This document shows, in pieces, positions 19,683 through 35,140 of a stretch of 64,000 nt of DNA. The stretch spans positions 1 through 64,000 of the forward strand of contig NZ_VMBH01000001.1 in assembly GCF_007559345.1 (NCBI RefSeq), written 5' to 3'. Made by a program: the position numbers and the translations under genes. How positions within the stretch are numbered: position 1 is the stretch's first letter; every line of letters begins with the position of its first letter. The notes below the pieces were generated by a model. It did not search any database. It saw only the letters and a program-made list of their open reading frames with translations, and was not told the origin of the DNA. This stretch comes from Cardinium endosymbiont of Dermatophagoides farinae (GTDB lineage Bacteria > Bacteroidota > Bacteroidia > Cytophagales > Amoebophilaceae).

Positions 19683-22129
19683 AATACTTTTGTTTAGTAT
19701 GGTATACCCATTCTGCAATGCCATCTTCAATGTTGCCATGTTTTTTGGTCAAAGCAGCTATTTTATTTCTTTCCGATGGAGCAGAGGTAAACATGGCATG
19801 TTCCCAAAGAGAGGGTTCTAGTAACCATACATGGCTCTTTCCCATTTCTTTAATAAAGATTTCTCTATAACCACCTGGACCATTTTGTCTGCGAAGGCTG
19901 GCATATTTTGACATATCTAAGTCATTCATACCTAAAAAGGAACCAATCTCTTCCCTGCTAGAGGATTTTTCGTTGTATAGCAGAATAAAAGTAGCGGCAT
20001 TGTTTTTAATGGCACTGGCGATCTTAGATGACTTGATTTCTTGAATGTCTTGCGTAATGATGCGAATAGAGGTTTTTGTCTTTCTACCTTTCCTATAAAA
20101 AGATTCTATATGCTCGCTAGAAGCATCATCCAAATTCGTCCAACCTTCTTCAATATCTATAAACTTGATGGCATCTGGATGTCCAGCTACCATCTCAAAA
20201 GCAAAGTCAAAAAGAATCTGAACGACTAATGGATAGAGTTTGCTATTGTTTTTAATAGTTTCTAACTCAAAACAGACCAATCTATGGTCGACTAAATAGT
20301 CTTGCGATAATGCATTGAAATGATCTTTGTAGATGCCATGCGCAAATGGCTTTAAAACAATAAAAAATTCCTGAAAAGGGAACAATTTTTCTTTTTTTAA
20401 GATCAATAATAGCTTTCCCATTAGCCTCTACCAATGCTTGTAAATAATCATAAAATCCCGTTAAGGTAGGGATAACTGCTTCTGATAAATCGCTATAATA
20501 GGCACTAATCCATTCAGAAAGTAGAGATTTTTCTACTTCACTCATAGGATTTTCATTCAGATCTCCCTTCCACATTTTGCCAATGAGTTGAACCAGAAAG
20601 ATGATTTTGCTGCTATCTGGCAGGTATCTGCTTGACCCGTTAGCTGGAAATAAAAAAGGATTTAATCCTAAAGATTTTTCTGCACTGAGTTCAATATATT
20701 TTCCACCTAAAGCGCTAAATAAATGACGATAGGTTCCGCCACTGTCAATGACAATCACTATATGACCTGCTTCAAATCGATCTTTAATCATTTTGCCATT
20801 AAAAAAGGATTTTCCAGATCCAGAAGGGCCGAAAATAAAGGCATTTTGGTTGTCTAAATCGGTATTAAATGGGTTGAAATAGATCGGTTCTCTGTATCTA
20901 TTGGCTAGCAAAACACCTGCTTTATAGCCTGTGAAGGGGGTGGTACTATTCATATGGGCAACTGCTGTTAACAAAGGAATAGGTATACGCCTATATACTT
21001 GATTGCCATTTCCTGGTAAAGCCGTACAAAATAGATTAGCGGTATCGATGGTTTCTAGATATCCGCGCATGCCTATCCTGGAAAAAGCAGCTAGTACCTG
21101 GGAACTATATTGATGAAGCCTGTCTAAATCAGTCATACCAAAGGGTATGACTAAAAAAGATAAATAGACAATGGTTCATCACGTTGGCGAAGGGTTTGTT
21201 CGAAATCGGCCATTTCACTACGTATATGCTTAATATTTTGAAGCTTTCGTTCATCTAGTTTAGTGGCTTCACTCCAGGCAAATGCGTTGAAATGTTTTTT
21301 CAAAAAAGATTCAGAGTCGATCATACGAATGACTCTAGAAATGATATGAGGAAAATTTAAACTACGTCCGATCCCTTTTGTTAAAGGGACAGATACGCCT
21401 TCCATTGTGGCCAAATTTATCCAGCACTGTATAGCTAGGTTCAGAAGCACTCTCCATTAAAGAGATTACTTGCGCTTTTCTACCCGCCAATAGGACACAT
21501 TCCCTATCTTTGACCAAACCGCCATATAATGTGCCCTCAGTATCTTCAAAGTTTAAGGACAAGCATCTATGTACCAGTCTAGAAAATTCAATAGCAGAAA
21601 GAGGGGTTAAAGGAAGATGGGTAGATACACTTTGAAGAAATTGGGATGCTTCTTTCTTAGCTATTGTTAACCGCTTTGCTAAATGGGCAAATGGGTTTTT
21701 ACTAAAACTTTTTGTCTCATCTCTAGAATAAAAAGTAGAGAGTGGCGCATATTCACTATAAAACCCAGGAAATGAAACTATCATATAGGACTCATGGCGC
21801 AGTATAGAACGACCCTCTGTATGCATGACCTGTTTTTGTGTAAAAAAATCAAGTGCATCACTATCTATGGATGGATGATGCCAACTATCTGGCCAGTATA
21901 TGTCTACCTGTTGTAGCAGACTGTTGCAGGGTAATACCTTCATGCTATTAGAAAGCATAGTAGTCCAGTCTATATAATGCTGCTCTGTGTACTGTTCCTG
22001 AAAGGCTAAAGAGGCTTTAAATGGAACAGAAATAGTCCCATCTGCAGTTATAGCCATATCATCATGAAAATCTATAGAAGGAAAGACCCTACTTAAGTCT
22101 TCTTTCTTGTCTTTCTTTGAGAAAAGCAT
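19675..22129 (-). pseudogene. traG: Conjugation ATPase TraG (VirB4-type), four fragments
   Basis: Four overlapping frames add up to ~818 residues, the normal TraG length. They read an N-terminal domain (DFHDDMAITADGTISVPFKA), then SVPLTKGIGRSLNFPHI, then Walker A IFGPSGSGKSFFNGKM with MTDLDRLHQYSSQVLAAFS before it, then the C-terminal domain with Walker B-like IKFIDIEEGWTNLDD and IITQDIQEIKSS. Breaks: an extra base near 21410, a missing T in a T run near 21155 (LFLVIPFGMTD restored), and an extra A in a run of seven near 20397 (LKKEKLFPFQEFF restored). VirB4 ATPases power T4SS assembly. All breaks are single-base, two in homopolymers. Confidence 0.8.
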
Positions 22130-22430
22130 TTATTTTAAATTTTGTCCTAAAATTATCTACGGTCACATGCAAAAAATGATAAGCAAAAAGACTTGATAAC
22201 CAAGTAGGATTACTATGTCTTAGAAATATTTTTACCAAAAAAGAAACAATACCCATTAAACTGGTTAAAGAGATGGTCCACATACGGTTGTAGTGCAGCT
22301 AACCTTCACAATAACACGAAATAATATAGGTCAGGCAGCAAATGCCTAGCCAAACTAGCGCTTCTGGTAGAGAAAAAGGGCCTAAAAAGCTTTTCTCTTT
22401 TAAATAGGGATTATGAACTAATTTTTGCAT
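22089..22430 (-). pseudogene. Small VirB3/TraF-like membrane protein with internal TAG
   Basis: The frame from ATG 22430 reads MQKLVHNPYLKEKSFLGPFS, LPEALVWLGICCLTYIISCY, a TAG at 22299-22301, then continues LHYNRMWTISLTSLMGIVSF and ends KAFLKERQERRL-like at 22089, overlapping the traG start by 41 bases. Two membrane segments with short flanks and a position just before the VirB4-type ATPase fit VirB3/DUF4133 (TraF) proteins. This is the second tra gene with an in-frame TAG followed by a long open tail. Assignment is by topology and context. Confidence 0.45.
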
Positions 22431-22592
22431 GGAAAATTATATTTTTATCTGATTTACAGTTTAAAAAAATTAGAAATCATATCATACAAAGGGCCAACTG
22501 ACGAAAAAAATACAATGGAGTGAGGCTATAACACTTTTTTTAATTAAATCTGAAAAACAGAATTTGGTAAACCAAAAAAATAATTCACAGAC

Positions 22593-23114
22593 TTAAGTGG
22601 CTAGAAAGGCCGTTCTGGGATCACGTTTACAATCCTTATTCCGCTTCTTATATTTCTTATAAATTTTATAGCCGCCATAGGCTACACAGCTTACACCTCC
22701 ACCTATTATCGCTGATGGAACTACTATAAAACCGGTCAATGTCAATGCGTATAGTAGTGTTGAGCTACCGACGATAGCCCCTATGGACCCTGCAGCATCT
22801 AACCCCGTTATGATAGCTGCCGTAGCAAAACCCACATTACCTCCCACTAATTCGCCAACCACTACGCACTCTTCTTTACGATTACCTAGCTCCATTTTAT
22901 ATTTTTTATTTTTTAATCTCTGCATACCCTCCTTCCTTGTGGTTTTTACCACTTTACTAGTGTGTATTATTGTTTTTGATATACCCTCCTCATTGCGCGT
23001 GTTAGCACTACTGCGATTGTTCATACAAACCTTATGGTTTAAAGAACATGCTGAAATATTCGATAAAATACAGATTATTACCGAATGCCAAATAATGAAA
23101 TGTTTCATGCTCAT
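22593..23114 (-). CDS. Lipoprotein with hydrophobic glycine-rich C-terminal region
   Basis: A 173-residue lipoprotein: signal KHFIIWHSVIICILSNISAC (lipobox ISAC), a basic linker (KVVKTTRKEGMQRLKNKKYK), then a hydrophobic glycine-rich stretch (GGNVGFATAAIITGLDAAGS, GSSTLLYALTLTGFIVVPSA, IIGGGVSCVAYGGYKIYKKY) and a basic tail. Its leader is nearly the same, in protein and DNA, as that of the lipoprotein at 24261-24671 on the other strand, while the bodies differ. Function unknown; the hydrophobic part suggests membrane insertion. Confidence 0.6.
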   Translation of the reverse strand: MSMKHFIIWHSVIICILSNISACSLNHKVCMNNRSSANTRNEEGISKTIIHTSKVVKTTRKEGMQRLKNKKYKMELGNRKEECVVVGELVGGNVGFATAAIITGLDAAGSIGAIVGSSTLLYALTLTGFIVVPSAIIGGGVSCVAYGGYKIYKKYKKRNKDCKRDPRTAFLAT

Positions 23115-23260
23115 AATAAATTATTTTTGTTTTTATTATAATTATGTACCAGTAAGTATGCTAGATAATTACCATTTATTATTATAGCACTTAATTTTCT
23201 ATTGAGCAATACTTTCAATCATCTGCATCGATACATTTCCGAATACGCTACCATTTATGT

Positions 23261-23398
23261 CAATATACCACTACAGCTGATGGGCAAGCTATAGCAATCG
23301 AACAAAACGCACGCACTTGGAAAAATATGATGGAACATAAAATAAACAAATGGATAGATTACGCAGCTGCTCATGCAGTAACTGAAACAGGTCACTAG
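23261..23398 (+). pseudogene. Unassigned coding remnant
   Basis: An open stretch without a start reads QYTTTADGQAIAIEQNART, WKNMMEHKINKWIDYAAAHA, VTETGH and a TAG. Composition looks protein-like, and it lies between the lipoprotein and the H1-like gene. I do not recognise it. The rest of 23115-23548 shows nothing else I can support. Confidence 0.25.
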
Positions 23399-23548
23399 AT
23401 AGGTAAAAGAGGAATGCTAAAAAAAAGGTTAAAAAATTCAAGAAAGTTCAGAACAATTTGATAAAAATTGATTAGATTCATAGATAGAGCCATCTGGTAA
23501 AGAATAAAAATAAAATAGACACCATTTAATTATTTTAATTATTATATC

Positions 23549-23758
23549 ATGAATCGATTTGAAGAGTTAAAAACATTAGTACTTTCATTAGAGGATGAGT
23601 TTCATAAATTCTACGAGAAAGACAATAAAGCAGCTGGAACAAGGGTTCGTAAGGGTATGCAAACATTAAAAAAAATCGCACAAGAGATTCGAACAAATGT
23701 GTCGATATCGAAGGCGTCCATAGCCAGTCCAAAGGATTCAGATGGTAAACAAGCCTAA
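23549..23758 (+). CDS. Histone H1-like DNA-binding protein (Hc1-type)
   Basis: A 69-residue protein matching the small H1/Hc1-like family common in Bacteroidota: FEELKTLVLSLEDEFHKFYE, then KDNKAAGTRVRKGMQTLKK and IAQEIRTNVS. The AAGTRVRKGMQ-LK-AQEIR core is the family signature. Such proteins compact the nucleoid. The usual long lysine/alanine-rich tail is replaced by a short SKASIASPKDSDGKQA. It stands alone with an AT-rich leader, between repeats and lipoprotein genes. Confidence 0.8.
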   Translation: MNRFEELKTLVLSLEDEFHKFYEKDNKAAGTRVRKGMQTLKKIAQEIRTNVSISKASIASPKDSDGKQA

Positions 23759-23824
23759 CAAATCATGTTAAAAGCCAAGGTATTGTGTATACTGCCTTTT
23801 GCTTGATGAAAGGAGTTTTTATCT

Positions 23825-24002
23825 TACTTTTTTCTTGATTAAAAAGCAGCTAAAAAAACAATCAGGCGCTAATAAATAAAACCGCCACAAGTGCACCCTT
23901 ACAGTTGGAAAAACAGAAGCTGCTCCGGAGCCCTCTCTGCAGACTGTTTTTCTTTTCATCTGTAAGCTGCACTTTTTAACCACAATTTTTTCCAAGTCCG
24001 TC
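23825..24002. repeat. Long nested hairpin element, family C (copy 1)
   Basis: It begins with ACTTTTTTCTTGATTAAAAA (stem, CTTGAT loop, stem). A long imperfect inverted repeat follows: left arm GTGCACCCTTACAGTTGGAA AAACAG, right arm CTGTTTTTCTTTTCATCTGT AAGCTGCACTTT, closed by ATTTTTTCC. The same architecture recurs at 39882-40060 and 61236-61413. The remainder of 23759-24260 has no gene I can support. Confidence 0.6.
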
Positions 24003-24260
24003 TTCTTGTCTTATCCTGGGGCTAACATGGCCATACGGCTGAATGAATGACCTATCCTTTATTTGATATATTTCCAATCCCCCGAATTCAAAATTATTAG
24101 GTTTTTTTATCAAAATTTATTATAAATGAAATAATAATACTATTACAATATAGTATTATGCAAAATTATGCAAGCAGTCTACTCGTAAAAAGGGAATGAA
24201 GTATTGGACTATCTAGCATAATTACTGGTAAATAACTACAACCAATAACATGAATTCATT

Positions 24261-24671
24261 ATGATTGCGAAACATTTCATTATTCGGCATTCGATAATAA
24301 TCTGTATTTTATCGAATATTTCAGCATGTTCTTTACATAATAAGGCTTACATGAATCAATCATCTTTTAAGAGTGATGTGCGTTATAGAGGTAATAGTAA
24401 CAATAGAGATAACGAGACGATTTCTTTAATACAGGAGGAGTCTACAATTCAGCAGGCAAAAGGGACACAAAACGGGTTATTAGTCACCCCTAACGGGTTA
24501 ACACTCACTCCTAAAGCGCGGTCTCAAGCAAACGGTGCAGCGATTGGCACAGTTGGAGGCTTGATGATTGGGGGGGTACTTGCGCCGTTGTTTCCGCCCA
24601 TAATACAGGTAACGACCTTCATAGGAGGTTGGGGAGGTGCCTGGATAGGGGGTCTAATGCACAATAACTAA
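24261..24671 (+). CDS. Lipoprotein with glycine-zipper C-terminus
   Basis: A 136-residue lipoprotein with signal KHFIIRHSIIICILSNISAC (lipobox ISAC), a Ser/Asn-rich linker and a glycine-zipper-like end: ANGAAIGTVGGLMIGGVLAP, then TFIGGWGGAWIGGLMHNN. Glycine zippers pack in membranes and occur in pore-forming or bacteriocin-like proteins. The first 26 residues closely match the lipoprotein at 22593-23114, also at the DNA level, while the bodies are different. Role unknown. Confidence 0.6.
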   Translation: MIAKHFIIRHSIIICILSNISACSLHNKAYMNQSSFKSDVRYRGNSNNRDNETISLIQEESTIQQAKGTQNGLLVTPNGLTLTPKARSQANGAAIGTVGGLMIGGVLAPLFPPIIQVTTFIGGWGGAWIGGLMHNN

Positions 24672-24754
24672 GCCAACAAACCTAAGCAAGAGGCACCAAA
24701 CGAGAATGGTTAACTATTACAGAAAGGATGATGTATCCTACTGTTTCTCGTCAT

Positions 24755-24862
24755 AAAAAAGTTGTGGTTAGAAAGCACACCGCTACAACTGAAAGGAAAA
24801 ACCGTTCAATTGTAGCCAGAGGGTAGCTTCTGTTTTCCTGGTGTGCTTTCAACAACTTTTTT
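24755..24862. terminator. Strong hairpin behind rpoC (family C-like)
   Basis: AAAAAAGTTG with GAAAGCACACC on the left pairs with GGTGTGCTTTCAACAACTTT TTT on the right, enclosing about 55 bp with a smaller inner stem. It lies 50 bp behind the rpoC stop, between convergent genes, so it could end the rpoBC transcript. It also matches the outer arms of the dispersed family C hairpins, so its origin is probably the repeat. Confidence 0.5.
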
Positions 24863-24911
24863 CAAGGGCGCTTGCGTTTTTGTTACTTTTTTATCAAAAT
24901 GAAGATTCCAT

Positions 24912-29214
<4,303 letters not shown>

Positions 29215-29252
29215 TCATGTCAAAATCATGTCAAACTGGCTATTACGATACA

Positions 29253-32200
29253 TTATACAAGTGTAATTTCAAGACCTAGCCCCCTTAGTTCGTGAATCAA
29301 TACATTAAATGATTCAGATAAATTAGGTTTTGGAATGTTATTGCCTTTTACAATTGCTTCATAGGCTTTAGACCTGCCGACTACATCATCTGATTTGGTA
29401 TTGAGCATTTCTTGTAACGTATAGGCAGCGCCATATGCTTCTAATGCCCAAACCTCCATCTCACCAAATCTTTGACCTCCAAATTGGGCTTTACCACCTA
29501 ATGGTTGCTGGGTAATCAAAGAGTAAGGACCTGTGGAACGGGCATGCATTTTATCATCTACCAAATGGGCAAGCTTGAGCAGATATACTACACCAACTGT
29601 CACTTTTTGACTAAATGGAATACCGGTCCCTCCATCATAAACGGTTGTTTTACCAAAAGCAGGTAAGCCAGCTTGATCCAATTCATTGGAAATCTGATCT
29701 AAAGCCATACCTTCAAAAATAGGATTGACATAGCGTTTTCCCAATTGATAACCAGCCCATCCTAGTACTGTTTCATAGAGCTGACCTAAGTTCATACGAG
29801 AAGGCAATCCGAGTGGACTCAATACGACATCTACCGGCGTACCGTCTGCTAAGAATGGCATATCTTCTTGTGGTACGATCTTACAAACAATACCTTTATT
29901 TCCATGCCTTCCAGACATTTTATCGCCAACCTTTAGCTTTCTTTTTTCTGCAATATAGACCTTAGCTACCTTGACAACCCCTTTGGGTAACCCATCCCCT
30001 GCCTCTAATGTAAACCTTTCACGTTTAAAACGTACAATACATTCTGTGCATTTTTTAATATAGTTGGCTATAATACGCCCGACCAGATCATTTTTAGATG
30101 AATCAGCCGTCCAATTAGTAGGCAACAGATCGCCAATTAGATTGGCTTCTGCCGGAACATTATAAAGGGACTCATCTCGGTACATATTTTTAGCAGGGAA
30201 GAGCTTTTCAGTAATTAACTGAGTGGTAAGCTTGGTACCTTCTGGAATAATCTCATCGCCAAATTGATGATAAATACCACTGGTCACTACTCCATCTAAA
30301 ACAACGGATAACTTTTTAATGGCTATGTCACGCAATTTTAGCAATTGTTTGGCATGTGTCTTTTTTAATAGCTCCAGCTCTTTTTTAACTTTCTCTTTAC
30401 TTTCTTTATTTCTTTCAGGACTAGAGAAAATTTTAGTATCGATGACAATACCTTCCATACCAGATGGAACCCTTAAAGAGGTATTCTTTACATCCCCTGC
30501 TTTATCACCAAAAATAGCTTTCAAAAGCCTGGCCTCTGGGGTAACATCTATCTCGCCCTTTGGGGTGATTTTTCCAATTAAGATATCTCCTTCTTTAACT
30601 TCTGTGCCTACTTTAACAATGCCATGAAGGTCTAACTTAGCAATCGCTTCTTCACTAACATTTGGAATTTCATTGGTCAACTCTTCTGCACCAAATTTGG
30701 TGTCCTTTATCTCCAGCACAAATTCTTTGATATGAATAGAGGTAAATACATCATCCCGAACAATACGTTCAGAAATGACAATACCATCTTCAAAAGTATA
30801 CCCTTGCCAGGATAAGAAGGCTACTTTTAAATTTTTACCCAGCGCGAGCTCCGCATCCTTAGTAGCATAGCCTTCGCAAAGGACCTGGCCTTTTTCTATA
30901 CGACTGCCTTTAGAAACGATTGGCGATAGGTTAATACAAGTACTTCGATTGGTACCTCTAAACTTATCCATGGAATAGGTTACGGAAGCTTCATCAAATG
31001 CAACAAGGGCTTCGTCTTCTGAACGATCATATTGGACCACAATTGTATTACTATCTACATAAGTCACCAGACCATTTCCCTCTGCAGTAGGCAACCCTCT
31101 AAACTCTTTGGCTACTCTTTTTTCTACACCGGTACAAACAATGGGTACATCTGGCCGAATCAAAGGAACGGCCTGACGTTGCATGTTAGAACCCATCAAC
31201 GCACGACTGGCATCATTGTGCTCCAAAAATGGAATCAAAGAAGCAGCAACCGAAGCAATTTGACTACTGGATACATCCATATAATTCACCTGCTCTGGCT
31301 TTACAAGGGATACTCATCTCCATTGCGGACTTTAACACGGCTATCTAGTATAGCGCCATTTGCATCTAAACGCACATTAGCTGGGGCAAAATTAGCATTT
31401 TCTTCTTCTGCAGCATTAAGGTAACAGATTTCACCACTCAGGTTAACTTTCCCATCTTCTACACGCCTATAAGGTGTTTCAATAAAGCCCATGTTATTTA
31501 CACGTGCATACATACAGAGCGAGGAGATCAAACCAATGTTTATACCCTCTGGTGTTTCAATGGTACATAACCGCCCATAATGAGAATAGTGTACGTCACG
31601 GACCTCAAAACCGGCACGATCTCTAGAAAGTCCACCAGGCCCTAGCGCAGATACCCGGCGCTTATGGGTAATCTCTGCCAGTGGGTTCACTTGATCAATT
31701 AACTGGGAAAGTGGATTGATGCCAAAGAAAGAATTGATAACAGAAGAAAGTGTGCGCGCATTGATTAAGTCTGCAGGCTTAAATAGCTCATTGTCTCTAA
31801 TGTTAATGCGCTCACGAATGGTTCTAGCCAAACGAGAAAGCCCCACACCAAATTGGGTAAAAAGTTGCTCACCAACAGAACGAACCCGGCGATTGCTTAA
31901 ATGATCAATATCATCTACTTCTGCCTTACCATTGACTACCTTGATGAGGTAATGAATAATTTGTATGATATCTTCCTGTGTCAAGACACAAGTCTTTACT
32001 GGAATGTCTAAGTTTAATTTTTTATTGATCCTATAACGGCCTACTTCACCTAGGGTATATCGCTTGCTGCTAAAAAAAAGGCTTTCTACCGTTTCACGGG
32101 CCGTCTGTTCATCAGGGGGTTCCGCATTACGCAACTGACGGTAAATTTGCTCTATTGCCTCCTTGGTATCATTGGTATTATCTTTTCCAAAGGTATTATA

Positions 32201-33127
32201 GACTAGGTGATAGTCGGCATAAGCTGCTTCTGATTTATGCAAGATAATAGAAGAGACACCTGAAGATAGGATGATTTCTATAGCAGCTTCGTCCAATAGC
32301 GTATTGCGCTCTACAAGGACTTCATGGCTTGCGCGTACATATTCTTCACCAGTTTCTTCATTTACATAAGGTTCCTGGCAACTTTCTAAAACCCGAGCAG
32401 CTAATTTACGGCCTATATGCTTTTCTAAGACTGCTTTGCTTGCCTCTACTTCATCTGTAAGACCAAATATATCTAAGATATCTTTATCACTACTATACCC
32501 AATGGCACGCAACATAGTGGTAACCGGAATTTTCTTTTTCCTATCTAGATAGATATACATCACCGAATTGATATCAACTGAAAATTCAATCCAAACACCT
32601 TTAGCAGGAACTACTTTAGCAGCGTAAACATTAGACCCACTAATGTGCTTATTCTGAAAAAAGAAAATACCAGAGGACTTATGTACTTGAGAAACCACTA
32701 CACGCTCCACACCGCTTAAAATAAAAGAACCCTGATCGGTCATATAGGGCACATTACCAAAAAAAACCTCTTGCTCAACGCCTTCATATTTTCCAGTATG
32801 CTCGTCGTTTTGCAGCAAGCGTAACTTTGCTTTCAAAGGGACATCATAGGTCAACCCGCGCTCAATACACTCCCGGGGCGTATATTGGGGAAGCTCTAAA
32901 TTATAATCAATAAACTCCAGAATATAGTTCCGTTTAGAATCTTCAATAGGAAAATGCTCCATAAAAACTTTATAGAGCCCTTCACTGGTTCTATTTTCTG
33001 GACTAACACCCAGTTGAAAAAAATCTCTAAAAGACTTTAACTGGATTTCAAGCAAATCAGTATAATTTGCAGGGGCATCAGCAGAAGGCATATGGCAATT
33101 TTGTTTACTAGATTGTTTTTTCTTCAC
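29253..33127 (-). CDS. rpoB: RNA polymerase beta subunit, one frameshift in this sequence
   Basis: Two frames give a full ~1291-residue RpoB. The N-terminal frame (31301-33127) includes the rifampicin-region blocks [40 protein letters not shown], and [18 protein letters not shown]. It stops as NGDEYPL; one more base near 31304 (coding TTGG for TTG) restores [18 protein letters not shown]. The second frame ends with the C-terminal anchor [39 protein letters not shown]. The gene lies between rplL and rpoC. As in rpoC and tuf, a single missing base in an essential gene suggests an error in the sequence rather than a dead gene. Confidence 0.93.
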
Positions 33128-33299
33128 GAAGGTGCTACAAGTTTATAGTTTATAGGAAGCAAGAAAAAGAAAACAGCCCCCGGCTACATTAACATTCAGC
33201 AGGCCAAACACTGAAAAAAGCAAAAACAGACAAGATGTATGGCCGGAGCTAAATAGGTAACCTTTAACACCCCAAAAATATAGTATATAGGGCAGCTGC

Positions 33300-33677
33300 C
33301 TACTTCAATTCAACCTCTGCACCAGCTTCTTCTAATTTTCTTTTAATAGTCTCTGCTTCTTCTTTAGGCAGGTTTTCTTTCATCGTGCCTGGTACGCCAT
33401 CCACAAACTCTTTGGCTTCTTTCAAGTTCAATCCTGTTATTTCTTTGATCAGTTTTACCACAGCCAGCTTAGAAGCACCTGCTGATTTTACAACCACATC
33501 AAATGTTGTTTTTTCTGCCACCGCTTCAGTAGGCGCAGCAGGACCAGCTGCCATCATCATAGGAGCTGAAGCAGCAGGCTCAATACCATACTCGTTTTTC
33601 AAAATATCAGATAGCTCATTTGCCTGCTTAACCGTTAAATTAACAAGCTGTTCGGCTAAAACTTTTAACTCGGTCAT
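33300..33677 (-). CDS. rplL: Ribosomal protein bL12 (L7/L12)
   Basis: At 125 residues it has the normal length. The N-terminal dimerisation helix ([20 protein letters not shown]) is followed by an alanine-rich hinge ([15 protein letters not shown]) and the globular C-terminal domain with [37 protein letters not shown]. It forms the ribosomal stalk with bL10 and recruits translation factors. It sits between rplJ and rpoB as usual, but a dispersed palindromic element separates it from rplJ. Confidence 0.96.
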   Translation of the reverse strand: MTELKVLAEQLVNLTVKQANELSDILKNEYGIEPAASAPMMMAAGPAAPTEAVAEKTTFDVVVKSAGASKLAVVKLIKEITGLNLKEAKEFVDGVPGTMKENLPKEEAETIKRKLEEAGAEVELK

Positions 33678-33731
33678 AATTTATAAATGTTTATACAATT
33701 TAGTATAGATACAAAAACAGAGAAACTCTCT

Positions 33732-33876
33732 GAGCCTTCTCTGGAAACGCTACTTCTGCTGGTAATTTGCTCGTCAATCCGGTGCTCAAATCCTCACGTA
33801 CATCTAGTACGCTGCGGTTTTGCACTCCGTGTCTCCTACAAATTCCTCAGCATAAGCGCGTTTCGAAAGAAGTCTC
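33732..33876 (-). repeat. Palindrome-ended dispersed element, subfamily B (copy 2)
   Basis: It fills the rplJ-rplL spacer and ends three bases from the rplJ stop codon. Read on the minus strand its ends are GAGACTTCTTTCGAAACGCG and (inverted) GAGCCTTCTCTGGAAACGCT, and the core has TAGGAGACACGGAG, AACCGCAGCGTACTAGATGT, ACGTGAGGA. The core is nearly the same as that of the copy at 35606-35766 in opposite orientation. It shares TAGGAGA, ACCGCAG and TACTA-ATGTA--TGAG with subfamily A. Confidence 0.8.
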
Positions 33877-33879
33877 TTG

Positions 33880-34434
33880 TTATGCGGATGCTAAAGTTTC
33901 CACCACTCCCATTAAACGTTTGCCTCCAGATTGAATCGCAGCCACAACATTTAAAATAGGAGCTTTTAAAAGCATCATGATGTCTCCCAAAATCTCTTCT
34001 TTTGATTTTAGGTTACTCAACGCATCCAAGTGCGCTGCGCCAATAAATAGATCACCATGAATAGCAGCAGCCTTTAACACAGGAAGACTTAATCTTTCAG
34101 CTTCCAAAAAAGCTTTTAACATTTTTCCGGGGGCACGCCCACTGTCATGGCTAAACAAAATACCAGAAAATCCCTTCAATACACTTGAAAAAGAAGCTGC
34201 ATGGGCTACACATTTTTCAGATCGCTCAAGCGCCTTCTGTATTAAAGTGTTTTTAGCTATTTGATAAACTATATTTTGCGCAGCACAACTTTTTCTAAAT
34301 TTGTTTACCTGTTCCACGGTAAGACCCATAGCGTCTACCACATAAAAACAGTCGAAAGTAGAAAATTTTTCCACTAGACTTTCTATAACCTGTAATTTTT
34401 CTTCTCGTTTCATTTTTCTAAAGCCCAAGGGCAA
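33880..34434 (-). CDS. rplJ: Ribosomal protein uL10
   Basis: A 184-residue L10: [51 protein letters not shown] and the C-terminal helix that binds L7/L12 dimers ([19 protein letters not shown]). It overlaps the end of rplA by 17 bases, showing translational coupling. It is followed by a palindromic element and then rplL. Confidence 0.95.
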   Translation of the reverse strand: MPLGFRKMKREEKLQVIESLVEKFSTFDCFYVVDAMGLTVEQVNKFRKSCAAQNIVYQIAKNTLIQKALERSEKCVAHAASFSSVLKGFSGILFSHDSGRAPGKMLKAFLEAERLSLPVLKAAAIHGDLFIGAAHLDALSNLKSKEEILGDIMMLLKAPILNVVAAIQSGGKRLMGVVETLASA

Positions 34435-35110
34435 TGCTCCTATCTACGAAAAAGCCTCTACTCATCGTGCTAGAAAGACTAATACTATTTATATAAAGCC
34501 CTTTTGAGGAGGCAGGCTTTAACTTAACAATCGCTCTTAACAACTCTGTGACATTCTCTACGATCTTTTCCTGAGCGAAAGATACACGGCCTACACTGGT
34601 ATGTACAATGCCATACTTATCCACCTTAAAGCTTACCTTTCCACTCTTTACTTCTTTCACCATCTTAGCCACATCCATGGTTACGGTACCTACCTTAGGA
34701 TTAGGCATCAACCCACGAGGACCTAATATTTTACCCAGCTTACCGAGTTTAATCATAACGGTTGGCATGGTGATAATGACATCTACATCTGTCCATCCTG
34801 CTGTTATCTTCTCTATATAGTCATCTAACCCTACATAGTCGGCACCAGCCTGTTTGGCTTCTTGTTCTTTATCAGCTGTACAGAGCACTAAAATTCTGCA
34901 GGACTTACCTGTTCCATGTGGAAGGGATACGGTTCCCCTTACCATTTGATCAGATTTTTTAGGATCTACACCCAAACGAACCGCAACATCCATGGAAGCA
35001 TCAAACTTTGTAAAAGTATTTTTTTGCACCAGCTGCACGGCTTCAGTTAGGTGATAGACCTCTTTGGAAGCACTTGCTGCACTATGTGTATTCCTTTTTT
35101 GAATGGCCAT
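34418..35110 (-). CDS. rplA: Ribosomal protein uL1
   Basis: A 230-residue L1 of normal length: [55 protein letters not shown] and the ending [13 protein letters not shown]. It binds 23S rRNA at the L1 stalk and in many bacteria represses its own operon. It starts 30 bp behind rplK and overlaps rplJ. Confidence 0.96.
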   Translation of the reverse strand: MAIQKRNTHSAASASKEVYHLTEAVQLVQKNTFTKFDASMDVAVRLGVDPKKSDQMVRGTVSLPHGTGKSCRILVLCTADKEQEAKQAGADYVGLDDYIEKITAGWTDVDVIITMPTVMIKLGKLGKILGPRGLMPNPKVGTVTMDVAKMVKEVKSGKVSFKVDKYGIVHTSVGRVSFAQEKIVENVTELLRAIVKLKPASSKGLYINSISLSSTMSRGFFVDRSIALGL

Positions 35111-35140
35111 TTTTATATCTTTTATTTAACCCAAGGCTTT

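Noticed and set aside
15230-22430. Genetic code with TAG reassigned
   Set aside because: hflX and the DUF4295 gene end with TAG, and most interrupted genes also carry frameshifts, so reassignment is not needed.
31032-31424. Open frames opposite rpoB, rpoC and r-protein genes
   Set aside because: They are antisense shadows of strongly conserved genes with unnatural composition.
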